A stretch of 64,000 nucleotides of DNA, from contig CAVPNW010000016.1 of NCBI GenBank assembly GCA_963706875.1, positions 496,001 through 560,000 on the forward strand, in the 5' to 3' direction. The number at the start of each line of letters is the position of its first letter. Positions within the stretch are counted from its first letter, which is position 1. This DNA comes from Prado023 sp963706875. GTDB taxonomy: Bacteria > Actinomycetota > Actinomycetes > S36-B12 > CAIYMF01. The position numbers and the translations under genes are program-made. Positions 8,888-17,041 of this stretch are shown piece after piece. Under the pieces are notes generated by a model. The model was not told where the DNA came from. It did not search any database and was given only the letters and a program-made list of their open reading frames with translations.

Positions 8888-9499
8888 GTGAAGTTCCTCT
8901 CCCGCAGCGCCCCCGCCGAGCCAGCCCCCGCCGAGCCGGCGCCCACGCCCACGGTCGGCAAGGGGCACCCCACCCCCTCGCGCAAGGAGGCCGAAGCCCA
9001 GCGCAAGCAGACCCTGAAGGTCTCCTCGGACCCGAAGGCGGCCAAGAAGGAGGCCAAGGCACGGGCGGCCCAGGAGCGCCAGGCGTCGCGGGCCGCCCTC
9101 CTGGCAGGGGACGAGAGCGCACTGCCGCCCCGCGACTCCGGCCCCGTCAAGCGCTTCGTGCGGGACTTCATCGACAGCCGCTGGGCAGCGGCGGAGCTGT
9201 TCATGCCGCTGGCGCTGCTGGTGCTGGTCGTGGGGTTCCTGCCCTGGCGCAGCTGGGGGCTGGTCAATGCCCAGGGCTACGTCTCGATGCTCTGGCTGGT
9301 CCTGACCCTGTTCATCATCGTGGACACCACCGTGCTGATGTTCCGGATGAGCCGCGAGCTCAAGAAGCAGTGGCCGGCGGCCTCCGAGCGCAAGGGCGCG
9401 ACGTTCTACGGACTCATGCGCGTGCTGCAGATCCGCCGCCTGCGGCTGCCACCCCCGCGCCTGCGCCGCGGCGGGAAACCGGTCGTGCCCAAGTCGTAG
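8888..9499 (+). CDS. DUF3043 membrane protein
   Basis: 203 residues, GTG start. Residues 1-70 are charged and rich in Lys, Ala and Glu (cytoplasmic, PTVGKGHPTPSRKEAEAQ is typical of DUF3043), followed by two transmembrane helices around 98-116 and 128-147 and a basic tail. The family is conserved in actinobacteria but has no assigned function. It is divergent from pspA; a shared role is only suggested by position. Confidence 0.88.
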   Translation: MKFLSRSAPAEPAPAEPAPTPTVGKGHPTPSRKEAEAQRKQTLKVSSDPKAAKKEAKARAAQERQASRAALLAGDESALPPRDSGPVKRFVRDFIDSRWAAAELFMPLALLVLVVGFLPWRSWGLVNAQGYVSMLWLVLTLFIIVDTTVLMFRMSRELKKQWPAASERKGATFYGLMRVLQIRRLRLPPPRLRRGGKPVVPKS

Positions 9500-9553
9500 C
9501 GCCTGCGCCACCGTCTGTGGCCGGTGTCAGCGCCGTGCCCTAGGGTCGAGGCC

Positions 9554-10552
9554 ATGGAGCATCGTCGGCTTGGGGCCAGTGGTCTGTGGATCAGCGAGAT
9601 CGCGTACGGCAACTGGTTGACGCATGCGTCACAGGTCGCCGAGGACGACGCCGCCGCGTGCGTCCACGCGGCACTCGACGCGGGGATCACCACCTTCGAC
9701 ACCGCCGACGTCTACGCGCAGACCGGGGCGGAGGCCGTCCTCGGCCGGGCGCTGGCCGGGCAGCGGCGCGAGGGCCTGGAGATCTTCACGAAGGTGTACT
9801 GGCCCACCGGCCCGGGTCGCAACGACCGCGGGTTGTCGCGCAAGCACATCATGGAGGCCTGCGAGGGTTCACTGCGGCGGCTGCAGACCGACCACATCGA
9901 CCTCTACCAGGCCCATCGGTTCGACCACCACACCCCGCTCGAGGAGACGCTGCGCGCCTTCGACGACCTCGTCCGGGCCGGCAAGGTCCTCTACGTCGGG
10001 GTCTCGGAATGGCGCGCCGAGGAGATCCGCGCCGCCCTCGAGATCGCCGAGCAGATGGGGCTGGACCGGATCGTGTCCAACCAGCCGCAGTACTCGATGC
10101 TGTGGCGGGTCATCGAGGCCGAGGTGGTGCCCGAGTGCGAGGCCGCCGGCATCGGCCAGGTGGTCTGGTCGCCCATGGCCCAGGGCATCCTGACCGGGAA
10201 GTACCTGCCCGGACAGCCCGTCCCCGAGGGGTCCCGGGCCACCGACCCGACCGGTTCCGGGTTCGTGTCACGCTGGCTGCGCGACGACGTCCTCGAGCGG
10301 GTTCAGAACCTCCGGCCGCTGGCCGAGGATGCCGGGCTGTCGATGGCGCAGATGGCCGTGGCCTGGGTCCTGGGAAACCCGAACGTCTCGACAGCGATCG
10401 TCGGGGCCTCACGTCCCGAGCAGCTTGCCGACTCGGTACGTGCAAGCGGCGTCGTGCTCGATTCCGACCTGCGTGCCGCCATCGATGAGGTCCTCGGCGA
10501 GGCGATCATGCGTGATCCGGCCCGGACTGAGTCCCCCGCCGAACGACCCTGA
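9554..10552 (+). CDS. aldo/keto reductase (potassium-channel beta-subunit-like)
   Basis: NADPH-dependent oxidoreductase with a TIM-barrel fold, 332 residues. The N-terminal RRLGASGLWISEIAYGNWL, the catalytic DTADVY (Asp, Tyr), the lysine in TKVYWP and the histidine in YQAHRFD form the AKR tetrad; the C-terminal SRPEQLADS binds the cofactor phosphate. Closest in pattern to the AKR family that includes Kv-beta subunits and YghZ. The substrate is unknown. The 70-residue conserved gene follows after 24 bases with its own strong ribosome site. Confidence 0.9.
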   Translation: MEHRRLGASGLWISEIAYGNWLTHASQVAEDDAAACVHAALDAGITTFDTADVYAQTGAEAVLGRALAGQRREGLEIFTKVYWPTGPGRNDRGLSRKHIMEACEGSLRRLQTDHIDLYQAHRFDHHTPLEETLRAFDDLVRAGKVLYVGVSEWRAEEIRAALEIAEQMGLDRIVSNQPQYSMLWRVIEAEVVPECEAAGIGQVVWSPMAQGILTGKYLPGQPVPEGSRATDPTGSGFVSRWLRDDVLERVQNLRPLAEDAGLSMAQMAVAWVLGNPNVSTAIVGASRPEQLADSVRASGVVLDSDLRAAIDEVLGEAIMRDPARTESPAERP

Positions 10553-10576
10553 CGATCCGCCCGAAGGAGGAGCCCG

Positions 10577-10789
10577 ATGAGCTGGACCTGGCAGTACCAC
10601 GCCGCGCAGGGCGCGCCGATCCCCGAGTCCGCAACCCAGCCGACCGACGGCTTCCCCACGCAGGCCGACGCCGAGACCTGGGTCGGCGAGGAGTGGCGCG
10701 AGCTGGTGGCCGAGGGCATCGACGCCGTGAGCCTGTTCGAGGACGGACGGCTGGTCTACGGCCCGATGAGCCTGCACCCGGTGCAGTGA
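10577..10789 (+). CDS. conserved 70-residue actinobacterial protein
   Basis: Small soluble acidic protein beginning MSWTWQYH and ending GPMSLHPVQ, preceded by AAGGAGG seven bases before the ATG, so translation is well supported. The pattern (Trp-rich start, GFPTQADAETWVGEEWREL, VSLFEDGR) looks like a small conserved family often seen in actinobacteria as hypothetical. No signal peptide, membrane segment or metal site. No function can be assigned. Probably co-transcribed with the aldo/keto reductase upstream. Confidence 0.8.
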   Translation: MSWTWQYHAAQGAPIPESATQPTDGFPTQADAETWVGEEWRELVAEGIDAVSLFEDGRLVYGPMSLHPVQ

Positions 10790-10799
10790 TCCACCCGGG

Positions 10800-10835
10800 G
10801 CCCCTGGCCGCGGGCTGAGTGCCTCGGTCAGGGGC
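10800..10835. terminator. hairpin between convergent genes
   Basis: GCCCCTG at 10800-10806 pairs with CAGGGGC at 10829-10835 in the gap between the 70-residue gene and the convergent small exported protein. No T-run follows. A weak but well-placed candidate. Confidence 0.35.
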
Positions 10836-11031
10836 TGGGCGTGACCTCGACCTCGGTCCGGGGCGCGCAGTGGGAGTCGGCCGGAAGCGTCCTCTGGTAG
10901 CCGTACTGGATGTTCTGGCACACGATCGCGTCAGGCCCGATGTCAACAGGTTCGATGCGCGACGATCCGGCAACGAGAAGGGTGGAGGCAGCAAGGCCTA
11001 CGGCTGCCAGCGAGACGGTCAACAGAGCCAT
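10828..11031 (-). CDS. small exported or membrane-anchored protein (67 residues)
   Basis: Begins with a hydrophobic stretch of about 22 residues (signal peptide or anchor) followed by a short polar part with two cysteines that could form a disulfide, ending in a Thr/Pro tail. A GGGAGG site five bases before the ATG supports translation. I recognise no family. It stands alone between a convergent gene and the TetR/hydrolase pair. Confidence 0.6.
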   Translation of the reverse strand: MALLTVSLAAVGLAASTLLVAGSSRIEPVDIGPDAIVCQNIQYGYQRTLPADSHCAPRTEVEVTPSP

Positions 11032-11071
11032 GCGGCCTCCCGTTGATACCCGGGCCGGCGCACCCGGATGA

Positions 11072-11094
11072 GGCGAGGCTAGCCATCCCTCGCC
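11072..11094 (-). terminator. weak hairpin downstream of the TetR gene
   Basis: GGCGAGG (11072-11078) and CCTCGCC (11088-11094) form a 7-bp stem with a 9-base loop, 26 bases beyond the TetR stop. No T-run. It would end the hydrolase-tetR transcript. Confidence 0.3.
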
Positions 11095-11119
11095 AGTCCC
11101 GGGAAGGCCCCTGGGGGTA

Positions 11120-11683
11120 TCAGGGCGGGCCGGCGATCCCCAGCGTGATGCTGGCCACCAGGCGGGTGAAGCTCACATCAACGTCGATCGGCATCCCGAA
11201 GCCACCCGCCGCCTCGATGCTGACGAAGCCGTGCAGCGCTGCCCGCAGCGCCCTCGTCGCGTGGATCGCGTCGTCCCCGGCCAGGCCGTACCCCGCGAGG
11301 ATGTCGAGCAGGACGGACACGACGGCCAGGCTGGCAGCCTCGTCGTCGGCATCGCCGGGAGTGGGCGCGGCCACCGTCGACTGGTAGCGCCCGGGATGCA
11401 CACGGGCCCATGTGCGGTAGGCATCGGCGAGGGCGGCGATCGCCTCGTCCCCCGACCTGCCCACGGCGGCACGCGCAAGCACGGCGGCCAGTTCCTGCTT
11501 GGCGCGCACGGACAGGGCGCGGCGCAGCGCGTCGCTTCCGTCGACGTGCTTGTAGAGCGAGGGCTGCCGCACCCCGAGCCGGTCCGCCAGCGCGGCCAGG
11601 GTGAGGGCGTCGAGTCCCACCTCGTCGCTGAGGGCCTGGGCCTCGTCGATCACCCGCTCGGGGGTCAGCCCCGCCCTAGGCAC
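11120..11683 (-). CDS. TetR-family transcriptional regulator
   Basis: 187 residues. The N-terminal helix-turn-helix is clear (LTLAALADRLGVRQPSLYKHV, residues ~27-48); the rest is helical ligand-binding domain of the TetR C-terminal type with a late ALHGFVSIEAAGGF motif. Its start overlaps the end of the alpha/beta hydrolase gene by 8 bases, so both are made from one mRNA. The promoter of that mRNA carries a perfect inverted repeat between its -35 and -10 boxes, which this protein very likely binds, giving autoregulation and an inducible hydrolase. Confidence 0.92.
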   Translation of the reverse strand: MPRAGLTPERVIDEAQALSDEVGLDALTLAALADRLGVRQPSLYKHVDGSDALRRALSVRAKQELAAVLARAAVGRSGDEAIAALADAYRTWARVHPGRYQSTVAAPTPGDADDEAASLAVVSVLLDILAGYGLAGDDAIHATRALRAALHGFVSIEAAGGFGMPIDVDVSFTRLVASITLGIAGPP

Positions 11684-12497
11684 GGGTGGCCACCCGGGCC
11701 AGGAGCGCCAGGATCGACGCGGCGGTGATCCCGGGCTGCTGGGACTGCGGGTAGTGGCCTGCGTCGGGGACCATCACCACCTCGCCGCCGAGGGTCGTGG
11801 CGATCCACTGGGCCTCCGCGGCAGGATCGGTCCAGTCGGGATCCAGCTCCCCCATGATCACCAGGGTCGGCGCGCTGATGTCCGCCAGCCGTGCCTCGAC
11901 CGGTGCGTGCGTCGTCTGGCGGGTGGTCTGCCAGAAGGCGCGGGCGTATCCGGGCCGGGACAGGCTGTGCGAGATCGCAGCCAGGTGGGCGTCGAAATCC
12001 TCAGGACGCTCACCCGCGTTGAGCTTCGGCAGGTAGGAGACCCACGCTCGTGCACCCCATGGGCGGGCCATCGCCACTCGCAGCATGAGGCGGGTTGCGG
12101 GGCTCAGCTCGGGGTCCCGCACGAACGGCCCTACCAGGACCAGCCCGCTGACCAGTTCCGGCCGGAGCGCCGCGACGAGGGCAGCCGCACCGGCCCCCAA
12201 CGAGTTGCCGACCAGCAGGGCGGGGCCGCCCAGGTGCTCGACCAACGCGATCAGGTCCCCCGCGGTCGCCTCGTCCCCGTAGACGCTGAACCGGGCGTCG
12301 CTGTCGCCGTGCCCGCGCAGGTCGGTGACCGCAACCCGGTAGCCTGCCGCCCTCAGCATCGGGGCGACGTGCCGATAGGTGCTGCGCAGGTCGCCCATCC
12401 CGGGGACGAGGACGACCAGGGGGCCGGCACCGTCGACGTCGAAGGCGACGCGGCCATCGGGGCGCGCGATGTACTGGACGTTCGTGGTGGTTTCCAT
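11676..12497 (-). CDS. alpha/beta-fold hydrolase
   Basis: 273-residue esterase- or lactonase-like enzyme. The oxyanion-hole region LVPGMGDLRSTYRH, the DLRGHGDS motif, the nucleophile elbow GNSLGAG (Ser near residue 103), an acid in MGELDPDW and the catalytic histidine in PDAGHYPQSQQP are all present. No signal peptide, so cytosolic. The substrate is unknown; control by its own TetR regulator suggests a small organic inducer that may also be the substrate. The start codon lies about seven bases after the -10 box, so the mRNA is probably leaderless. Confidence 0.9.
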   Translation of the reverse strand: METTTNVQYIARPDGRVAFDVDGAGPLVVLVPGMGDLRSTYRHVAPMLRAAGYRVAVTDLRGHGDSDARFSVYGDEATAGDLIALVEHLGGPALLVGNSLGAGAAALVAALRPELVSGLVLVGPFVRDPELSPATRLMLRVAMARPWGARAWVSYLPKLNAGERPEDFDAHLAAISHSLSRPGYARAFWQTTRQTTHAPVEARLADISAPTLVIMGELDPDWTDPAAEAQWIATTLGGEVVMVPDAGHYPQSQQPGITAASILALLARVATRA

Positions 12498-12503
12498 GTG
12501 GCT

Positions 12504-12532
12504 ACTCTACTTAGCCCTATGGCTAATGTCAA
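12504..12532 (-). promoter_or_regulatory. promoter with TetR-type operator for the hydrolase-tetR operon
   Basis: On the minus strand: -35 TTGACA (12527-12532), a 17-base spacer, -10 TAGAGT (12504-12509). The spacer contains the perfect inverted repeat TTAGCC-n4-GGCTAA (12511-12526). A repressor there would block RNA polymerase directly. Transcription would start near the A of the ATG at 12497, giving a leaderless mRNA. Confidence 0.75.
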
Positions 12533-12540
12533 TAGCTTTG

Positions 12541-12657
12541 CGAGCCGGCCAGGTCGCCCCGGTGATCGAGCGCAGCTACCCGCTGGCCGAGGTCCCCGAC
12601 GCGATCCGGCACATGGAGCAGGGCAGGGCCCGCGGCAAGGTCGTCATCACGATCTGA
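12541..12657 (+). pseudogene. C-terminal remnant of a zinc-binding alcohol dehydrogenase/quinone reductase
   Basis: The last 38 codons before the TGA at 12655-12657 read as the conserved end of medium-chain zinc-type dehydrogenases (VAPVIERSYPL, EVPDAIRHMEQG, GKVVITI). No start and none of the upstream domain is present; homology stops a few bases beyond the hydrolase promoter. The rest of the gene was probably lost when the hydrolase-tetR pair arrived or when a deletion fused the two regions. Confidence 0.7.
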
Positions 12658-12703
12658 GGCCGGGCCCTTCCGCCCCGGGGCTGCGCGGGTCTAGCGTTCC
12701 CCC

Positions 12704-13489
12704 ATGCACCTGCCACATGGATTGTTCGGATGGATCGACCTCATGACCACCGACGTGCCCGCCTGCAAGGACTTCTACGGCGAGCTGTTCGGCTGGACCA
12801 GCGTGGACATGCCCATGGGTCCGGACTACGCCTACACGCAGTTCTTCAAGGACGGCAAGCTCGTCGCCGGCCTCGGGCCGATGCCCCCTGGTGGCCCGGA
12901 GATGCCTGTCGTGTGGAGCTCGTACGTGATCGTGGAGGACGCCGACGCGATCCTTGCCGCCGTGCCGGCCGCCGGTGGCCAGGTCATCGCTCCGATCATG
13001 GACATCATGAGCGAGGGCCGGATGGCGATGATCGCCGATCCCTCCGGAGCTGTCGTCGGACTGTGGCAGCCGATGGACCACCAGGGAGCCGAGCTGTTCA
13101 ACGAACCCGGATCGCTGACGTGGAACGAGCTGCAGACCCGCGACCTCGAGCCGGCGATGGCGTTCTACTCCCGCGTCTTCGGATGGACATGGGCCGAGGG
13201 ACCCGATGGCCCCGGCTACCAGATGGCCTCGGTCCCGCTGCCCGATGCTGAGCCGAGGATGAACTGCGGGGCGATGACCATGCCGCCGGGGGTCCCCGCC
13301 GAGGCCCCGAGCTTCTGGGCCGTGTACTTCGCCGTCGAGGACTGCGACACCTCCCTGGCGCTGGCCGAGTCCCTCGGGGGGTCGGTCTTCCTGCCCGCGA
13401 TGGACATGGGTCCGGGCCGCTTCGGCGGGGTCATCGACCCGACGGGCGGCATGTTCTTCCTCGGGCACTTCCCGCAGGGCCAGGGGTAG
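12704..13489 (+). CDS. VOC-family protein with two glyoxalase domains
   Basis: 261 residues in two similar halves, each a vicinal-oxygen-chelate domain: residues ~5-120 (FGWIDLMTTDVPACKDFYGELFGW) and ~135-255 (WNELQTRDLEPAMAFYSRVFGW). Such two-domain proteins are widespread in actinobacteria; most have no known substrate, and the metal-ligand pattern (His/Glu) is incomplete in places, so a catalytic role is unsure. It converges on the shikimate dehydrogenase-like gene with three bases between the stops. Confidence 0.88.
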   Translation: MHLPHGLFGWIDLMTTDVPACKDFYGELFGWTSVDMPMGPDYAYTQFFKDGKLVAGLGPMPPGGPEMPVVWSSYVIVEDADAILAAVPAAGGQVIAPIMDIMSEGRMAMIADPSGAVVGLWQPMDHQGAELFNEPGSLTWNELQTRDLEPAMAFYSRVFGWTWAEGPDGPGYQMASVPLPDAEPRMNCGAMTMPPGVPAEAPSFWAVYFAVEDCDTSLALAESLGGSVFLPAMDMGPGRFGGVIDPTGGMFFLGHFPQGQG

Positions 13490-13492
13490 TCC

Positions 13493-14317
13493 CTACCCAC
13501 CCCGGGAGAACTCGGCAGCGCGGGCGAGCTGCTCGGCTGTCGGGCGGATCCCGGTGTAGAGGACGAACTGCTCGGCTGCCTGCAGGGCCTGGACCTCGGC
13601 GCCCGTGATCACCCTCGCGCCGTTGGCGCGGGCGCGGCGGACCAGCGGCGTCTCGATCGGCATGGCCACCACCTCGAAGACGGTCCCGGCCGCATCGACG
13701 ACGGCCGCCTCGACGGGCAGGTCCCCCGAGGCGGGGCCGCCGGCCATCCCGACCGGGGTGGCGTTGATCACCAGCGCCGGGCGAGCGGATCCCGCCTCGG
13801 GTCGCCACGGATATCCGTACTCCTCGGCCAGCGGACGACCGGTCGTCTCGTTGCGCGCCACCACGACCCCCTCGGCGAACCCCGAGTCGCGAAGAGCGGC
13901 CACGACCGCGCGGGCCATCCCCCCGCTGCCCAGGACCGCGAACGTGGAGCCACGGTCAACGCCGTGGTCGCGCAGCAGGCTCACGACCGCCACGTAGTCG
14001 GTGTTGTAGGCCCGCAGGTGCCCGTCGGTGTTGACGATCGTGTTCACCGAGGTGATCGCCAGCGCCGAGTCGTCCATCGAGTCGACCAGGGCGATCACGT
14101 CCTCCTTGAACGGCATCGAGACCCCGCATCCGCGGATCCCGAGCGCCCGGATCCCAGCCACCGCCGCCGGAAGGTCGGTCGTCGTGAACGCCTTGTAGAG
14201 GAAGTCCAGCCCGAGCTCGGCGTACAGGTGGTTGTGGAACCGGGTGCCGAGGTTGCTGGGCCGTCCGGACAGCGAGATGCACAGCGTCGTGTCCTTGGAG
14301 ATCGCCGTGATGTCCAT
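13493..14317 (-). CDS. shikimate 5-dehydrogenase-like protein (AroE superfamily)
   Basis: 274 residues. N-terminal substrate domain with LSGRPSNLGTRFHNHLY and GCGVSMPFKEDVI (the catalytic lysine), then a Rossmann domain with FAVLGSGGMARAVVAAL binding NAD(P), and VINATPVGM. The pattern is that of the AroE-like group (HI0607-like), which often has low activity on shikimate and may use other substrates. The ATG at 14317 follows GGAGG about 12 bases upstream. Whether it is the pathway enzyme or a paralogue cannot be told here, as no other aro genes are nearby. Confidence 0.85.
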   Translation of the reverse strand: MDITAISKDTTLCISLSGRPSNLGTRFHNHLYAELGLDFLYKAFTTTDLPAAVAGIRALGIRGCGVSMPFKEDVIALVDSMDDSALAITSVNTIVNTDGHLRAYNTDYVAVVSLLRDHGVDRGSTFAVLGSGGMARAVVAALRDSGFAEGVVVARNETTGRPLAEEYGYPWRPEAGSARPALVINATPVGMAGGPASGDLPVEAAVVDAAGTVFEVVAMPIETPLVRRARANGARVITGAEVQALQAAEQFVLYTGIRPTAEQLARAAEFSRGG

Positions 14318-14369
14318 CGCCGTCACACCCTCCTGAGCTCGGATCCGGCTCCCCCGGCCGTCGTCGCCA

Positions 14370-14576
14370 ATGATGGTCGGGCACCTCGTCCGGATTCCAC
14401 CCGGTACGCGTGAGCTGGGCGAGGTCACCTTCTTCAGCGTGTACGACGACGTCGCGACCGCCGAGGCCGGGCAGCGGGCCCTGGACTCCGACCCCGGCTG
14501 CGGAGCGACCGCACGGCTCCGAGGGCCTGTGGATCCCCGGCTCGGGAACCAGGGGAGGTTCACCCGGATCGCCTGA
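14370..14576 (+). CDS. possible small protein (68 residues)
   Basis: Short reading frame divergent from the AroE-like gene. The middle (EVTFFSVYDDVATAEAGQRAL, split here as two blocks FSVYDD and ATAEAGQRAL) looks protein-like and codon use is GC-rich at third positions, but there is no convincing ribosome-binding site and I recognise no family. It could be a real small gene or the tail of a decayed one. Confidence 0.35.
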   Translation: MMVGHLVRIPPGTRELGEVTFFSVYDDVATAEAGQRALDSDPGCGATARLRGPVDPRLGNQGRFTRIA

Positions 14577-14640
14577 TCCACACACGGTCAGACGGCATGG
14601 CCCGGCGGGCGATGTCGGCCGGCCGGGGGACAATCACGCC

Positions 14641-16536
14641 ATGACCCACCCCGTCACCGCCCCCGCAGGCACGACTGACGACCCGTCGTTGCGCGTTCTG
14701 CGCGAGGTCTTCGGCTACGACCGGTTCCGCGGTGCCCAGGCAGAGATCATCGAGCAGGTGGTCTCCGGTGGGGACGCCCTGGTCCTGATGCCGACCGGCG
14801 GCGGGAAGTCGGTGTGCTACCAGGTGCCGGCCATCGTGCGGCCAGGGCTGGGGGTCGTGGTCTCCCCGCTGATCGCCCTGATGCAGGACCAGGTCGACGC
14901 GATGCGACTGCTCGGGGTGCGCGCCGCGTTCCTGAACTCCAGCCTCGATGCGGCCAGCGCCTCGGAGGTCATCCGGGCCATGACCTCCGGCGAGCTCGAC
15001 CTGCTCTACGTCGCCCCTGAGCGCCTGGTCACCGCCGGCTTCCTCGCGCAACTGGACCGGATCCATGCGGCCCACGGCCTCGCGCTGTTCGCGATCGACG
15101 AAGCCCACTGCGTGTCCCAGTGGGGGCACGACTTCCGCCCCGAGTACCTCGGCCTGTCGGTGCTCGCCGAGCGCTTCCCGGACGTTCCACGCCTGGCGCT
15201 GACCGCCACCGCCGACATGATCACCCGCGCGGAGATCCGCCAACGGCTCGCGCTCGGGGAAGCGCCGGAGTTCCTGTCCAGCTTCGACCGCCCGAACATC
15301 CGCTACACCGTCGTGGAGAAGGCCAACGCCCGCGACCAGTTGCTCGGATTCCTCGCCGGCGATGAGCAGAACCCCAGCCTGATCGGGTCCTCGGGGATCG
15401 TCTACTGCTCGTCGCGCAAGAAGGTCGACCAGACCGCCGCATGGCTCAACGAGCAGGGCATCACCGCCTTGGCCTACCACGCAGGCCTCGACCAGGCGGC
15501 GCGTCGCTCCGCGCAGGACCGGTTCCAGCGCGAGGACGGCATCGTGGTCGTCGCCACCATCGCCTTCGGGATGGGCATCGACAAGCCCGACGTCCGCTTC
15601 GTCGCCCACCTGGATCTGCCAAAGAGCATCGAGGCGTACTACCAGGAGACCGGTCGAGCCGGCCGCGACGGCGAGCCGGCACAGGCGTGGATGGCCTATG
15701 GCCTGGCCGATGTGGTGCTGCAGAAGTCGTGGATCGACGCCTCGGATGCGCCCGTGGAGATCCGACGGGTGGAGGCCGCGAAACTCGATGCGCTGCTGGG
15801 CTACTGCGAGGCGGCCACGTGTCGACGGGCGGTCCTGTTGGACTACTTCGGGGAGCGCACCGGGGCCTGCGGCAACTGCGACACCTGCCTGACGCCCCCG
15901 GAGATCTGGGATGGCACGGTCGCTGCCCAGAAGTTCCTGTCCGGGGTGATCCGCACCGGGCAGCGCTTCGGTGCTGGGCACGTCATCGACCTTCTGGTGG
16001 GCAAGCCGTCGCAGCGCATGACCGAGCTCGGCCACGACCAGCTGCCCACGTTCGGCGTCGGCGCAGAGCTCGACGCCACTGCCTGGCGCGGGGTCGCGCG
16101 CCAGCTGGTCGCCCAGGGGCTGCTCAGCTCCGACTCTCAGGCCTACGGCGCCCTGCGCGTCACCGACGCGGCTGAGCCGGTGCTCCGGGGTCAGGCCCGA
16201 CTCGACCTCCGGCGCACCACTGCGAAGCCGGCAACGCGGGCGGCGCGACGCCGGGGGGCATCCACCGGACCGGCTGCGGCCGTCACCCTCACCGGGCCCG
16301 ACGCGGACCTGTTCGAGGTCCTTCGCGCCGAGCGCAAGTCGATCGCCGACGAGCAGGGCGTCCCGGCCTACGTGGTCTTCCACGACGCGACGCTGCGCGA
16401 GATCGCCATGCGACGTCCGGGCACGAGCCAACAGCTGCTCGACGTTCCCGGGATCGGCGCAGCCAAGGCCGAGCGCTACGGCGAGCGGATCCTGGCCGCG
16501 GTGGGCAGGGCAGACGACCCGGGCGATGCAGCCTGA
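14641..16536 (+). CDS. recQ: ATP-dependent DNA helicase RecQ
   Basis: 3'-5' DNA helicase for recombination and fork repair, 631 residues. Order of parts: Walker A MPTGGGKSVCY (~residue 45), DEAH box AIDEAHCVSQWGHDFRP (~148), helicase C domain with the GMGIDKPDVRFV and YQETGRAGRDG motifs, the zinc-binding cysteines (CEAATC...GACGNCDTC, ~395-420), the RQC winged helix, and a C-terminal HRDC domain (LREIAMRRPGTSQQLLDVPGIG). Complete and of usual length. A 39-base stretch covering its last codons is repeated 407 bases downstream. Confidence 0.95.
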   Translation: MTHPVTAPAGTTDDPSLRVLREVFGYDRFRGAQAEIIEQVVSGGDALVLMPTGGGKSVCYQVPAIVRPGLGVVVSPLIALMQDQVDAMRLLGVRAAFLNSSLDAASASEVIRAMTSGELDLLYVAPERLVTAGFLAQLDRIHAAHGLALFAIDEAHCVSQWGHDFRPEYLGLSVLAERFPDVPRLALTATADMITRAEIRQRLALGEAPEFLSSFDRPNIRYTVVEKANARDQLLGFLAGDEQNPSLIGSSGIVYCSSRKKVDQTAAWLNEQGITALAYHAGLDQAARRSAQDRFQREDGIVVVATIAFGMGIDKPDVRFVAHLDLPKSIEAYYQETGRAGRDGEPAQAWMAYGLADVVLQKSWIDASDAPVEIRRVEAAKLDALLGYCEAATCRRAVLLDYFGERTGACGNCDTCLTPPEIWDGTVAAQKFLSGVIRTGQRFGAGHVIDLLVGKPSQRMTELGHDQLPTFGVGAELDATAWRGVARQLVAQGLLSSDSQAYGALRVTDAAEPVLRGQARLDLRRTTAKPATRAARRRGASTGPAAAVTLTGPDADLFEVLRAERKSIADEQGVPAYVVFHDATLREIAMRRPGTSQQLLDVPGIGAAKAERYGERILAAVGRADDPGDAA

Positions 16537-16895
16537 GCCAACCGCGGCTCGCGTTCGTGTGGCGGGTGCCGACGGCCCTGAGGGGCCACGGCGGTGCCCG
16601 ATCTGCCGCGTTAGGGCGGCCCGGCTGGACCCCCTCGCCCCCGATGTGCGTCGACTGCCGCGAGCGGGGCCCCAACCCAGGCTCTTTCGCGGCACTCGGG
16701 GCACGGTTTGGCGCTGACCGGTCTCCAGGCGGGTCGTATGCGGCAATCGGAGCACCAACACCAGCCACGCGCATCCGGGGCCGGACTCCGAGTAGCCAGA
16801 CCTCCCCACCGGCGATCCCCACCGACAAGCACGCCATCCTCGACGCCCCGACCCCGCCGGACGTGACGCACCACGCGAAGGGGCCGACTCCGCAC
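16537..16895. other. intergenic stretch after recQ with no convincing gene
   Basis: About 360 bases between the recQ stop and the second copy of the recQ-end repeat. Short cysteine pairs (CPIC and CVDC on the plus strand in different frames; CSDC and CPEC on the minus strand) hint at a decayed zinc-ribbon gene, but no frame carries a start, a ribosome site and all four cysteines together. Probably non-coding or a gene ruin. Confidence 0.4.
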
Positions 16896-16934
16896 ATCTT
16901 GGCCGCGGTGGGCAGGGCCGACGACCCGGGCGAT
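16896..16934 (+). repeat. second copy of a 39-bp segment from the recQ 3' end
   Basis: Matches 16489-16527, inside recQ, with two mismatches over 39 bases (37 of 39), and a further CCTGAGCC match just beyond with a small indel. In the same reading frame it would encode the recQ ending (AAVGRADDPGD). The two copies are 407 bases apart in direct orientation. Confidence 0.75.
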
Positions 16935-16974
16935 CGGCCTGAGCCGACTTCGGGGCTTGCGGAATTGGCTCTAG

Positions 16975-16984
16975 CGATATATCG
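16975..16984. promoter_or_regulatory. palindrome CGATATATCG upstream of padR
   Basis: Perfect 10-base palindrome in an otherwise GC-rich region, 58 bases before the padR start, next to a possible -35 TTGCGG at 16957-16962. PadR regulators bind AT-rich palindromes in their own promoters, so this is a candidate autoregulatory operator. Confidence 0.45.
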
Positions 16985-17041
16985 TTGCACATGTCGTTGA
17001 GCACCTCGCTCCGACACCTGACAACGAAGGAGGACTCGCTG

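Noticed and set aside
5044..8891. Large frames on both strands (5044-7392 minus, 5976-8891 plus) over nadA and the psp operon
   Set aside because: They overlap four strong gene calls and lack any family motif.
16537..16895. Zinc-ribbon-like cysteine pairs
   Set aside because: Pairs are in different frames or without start and ribosome site; no complete domain can be assembled.
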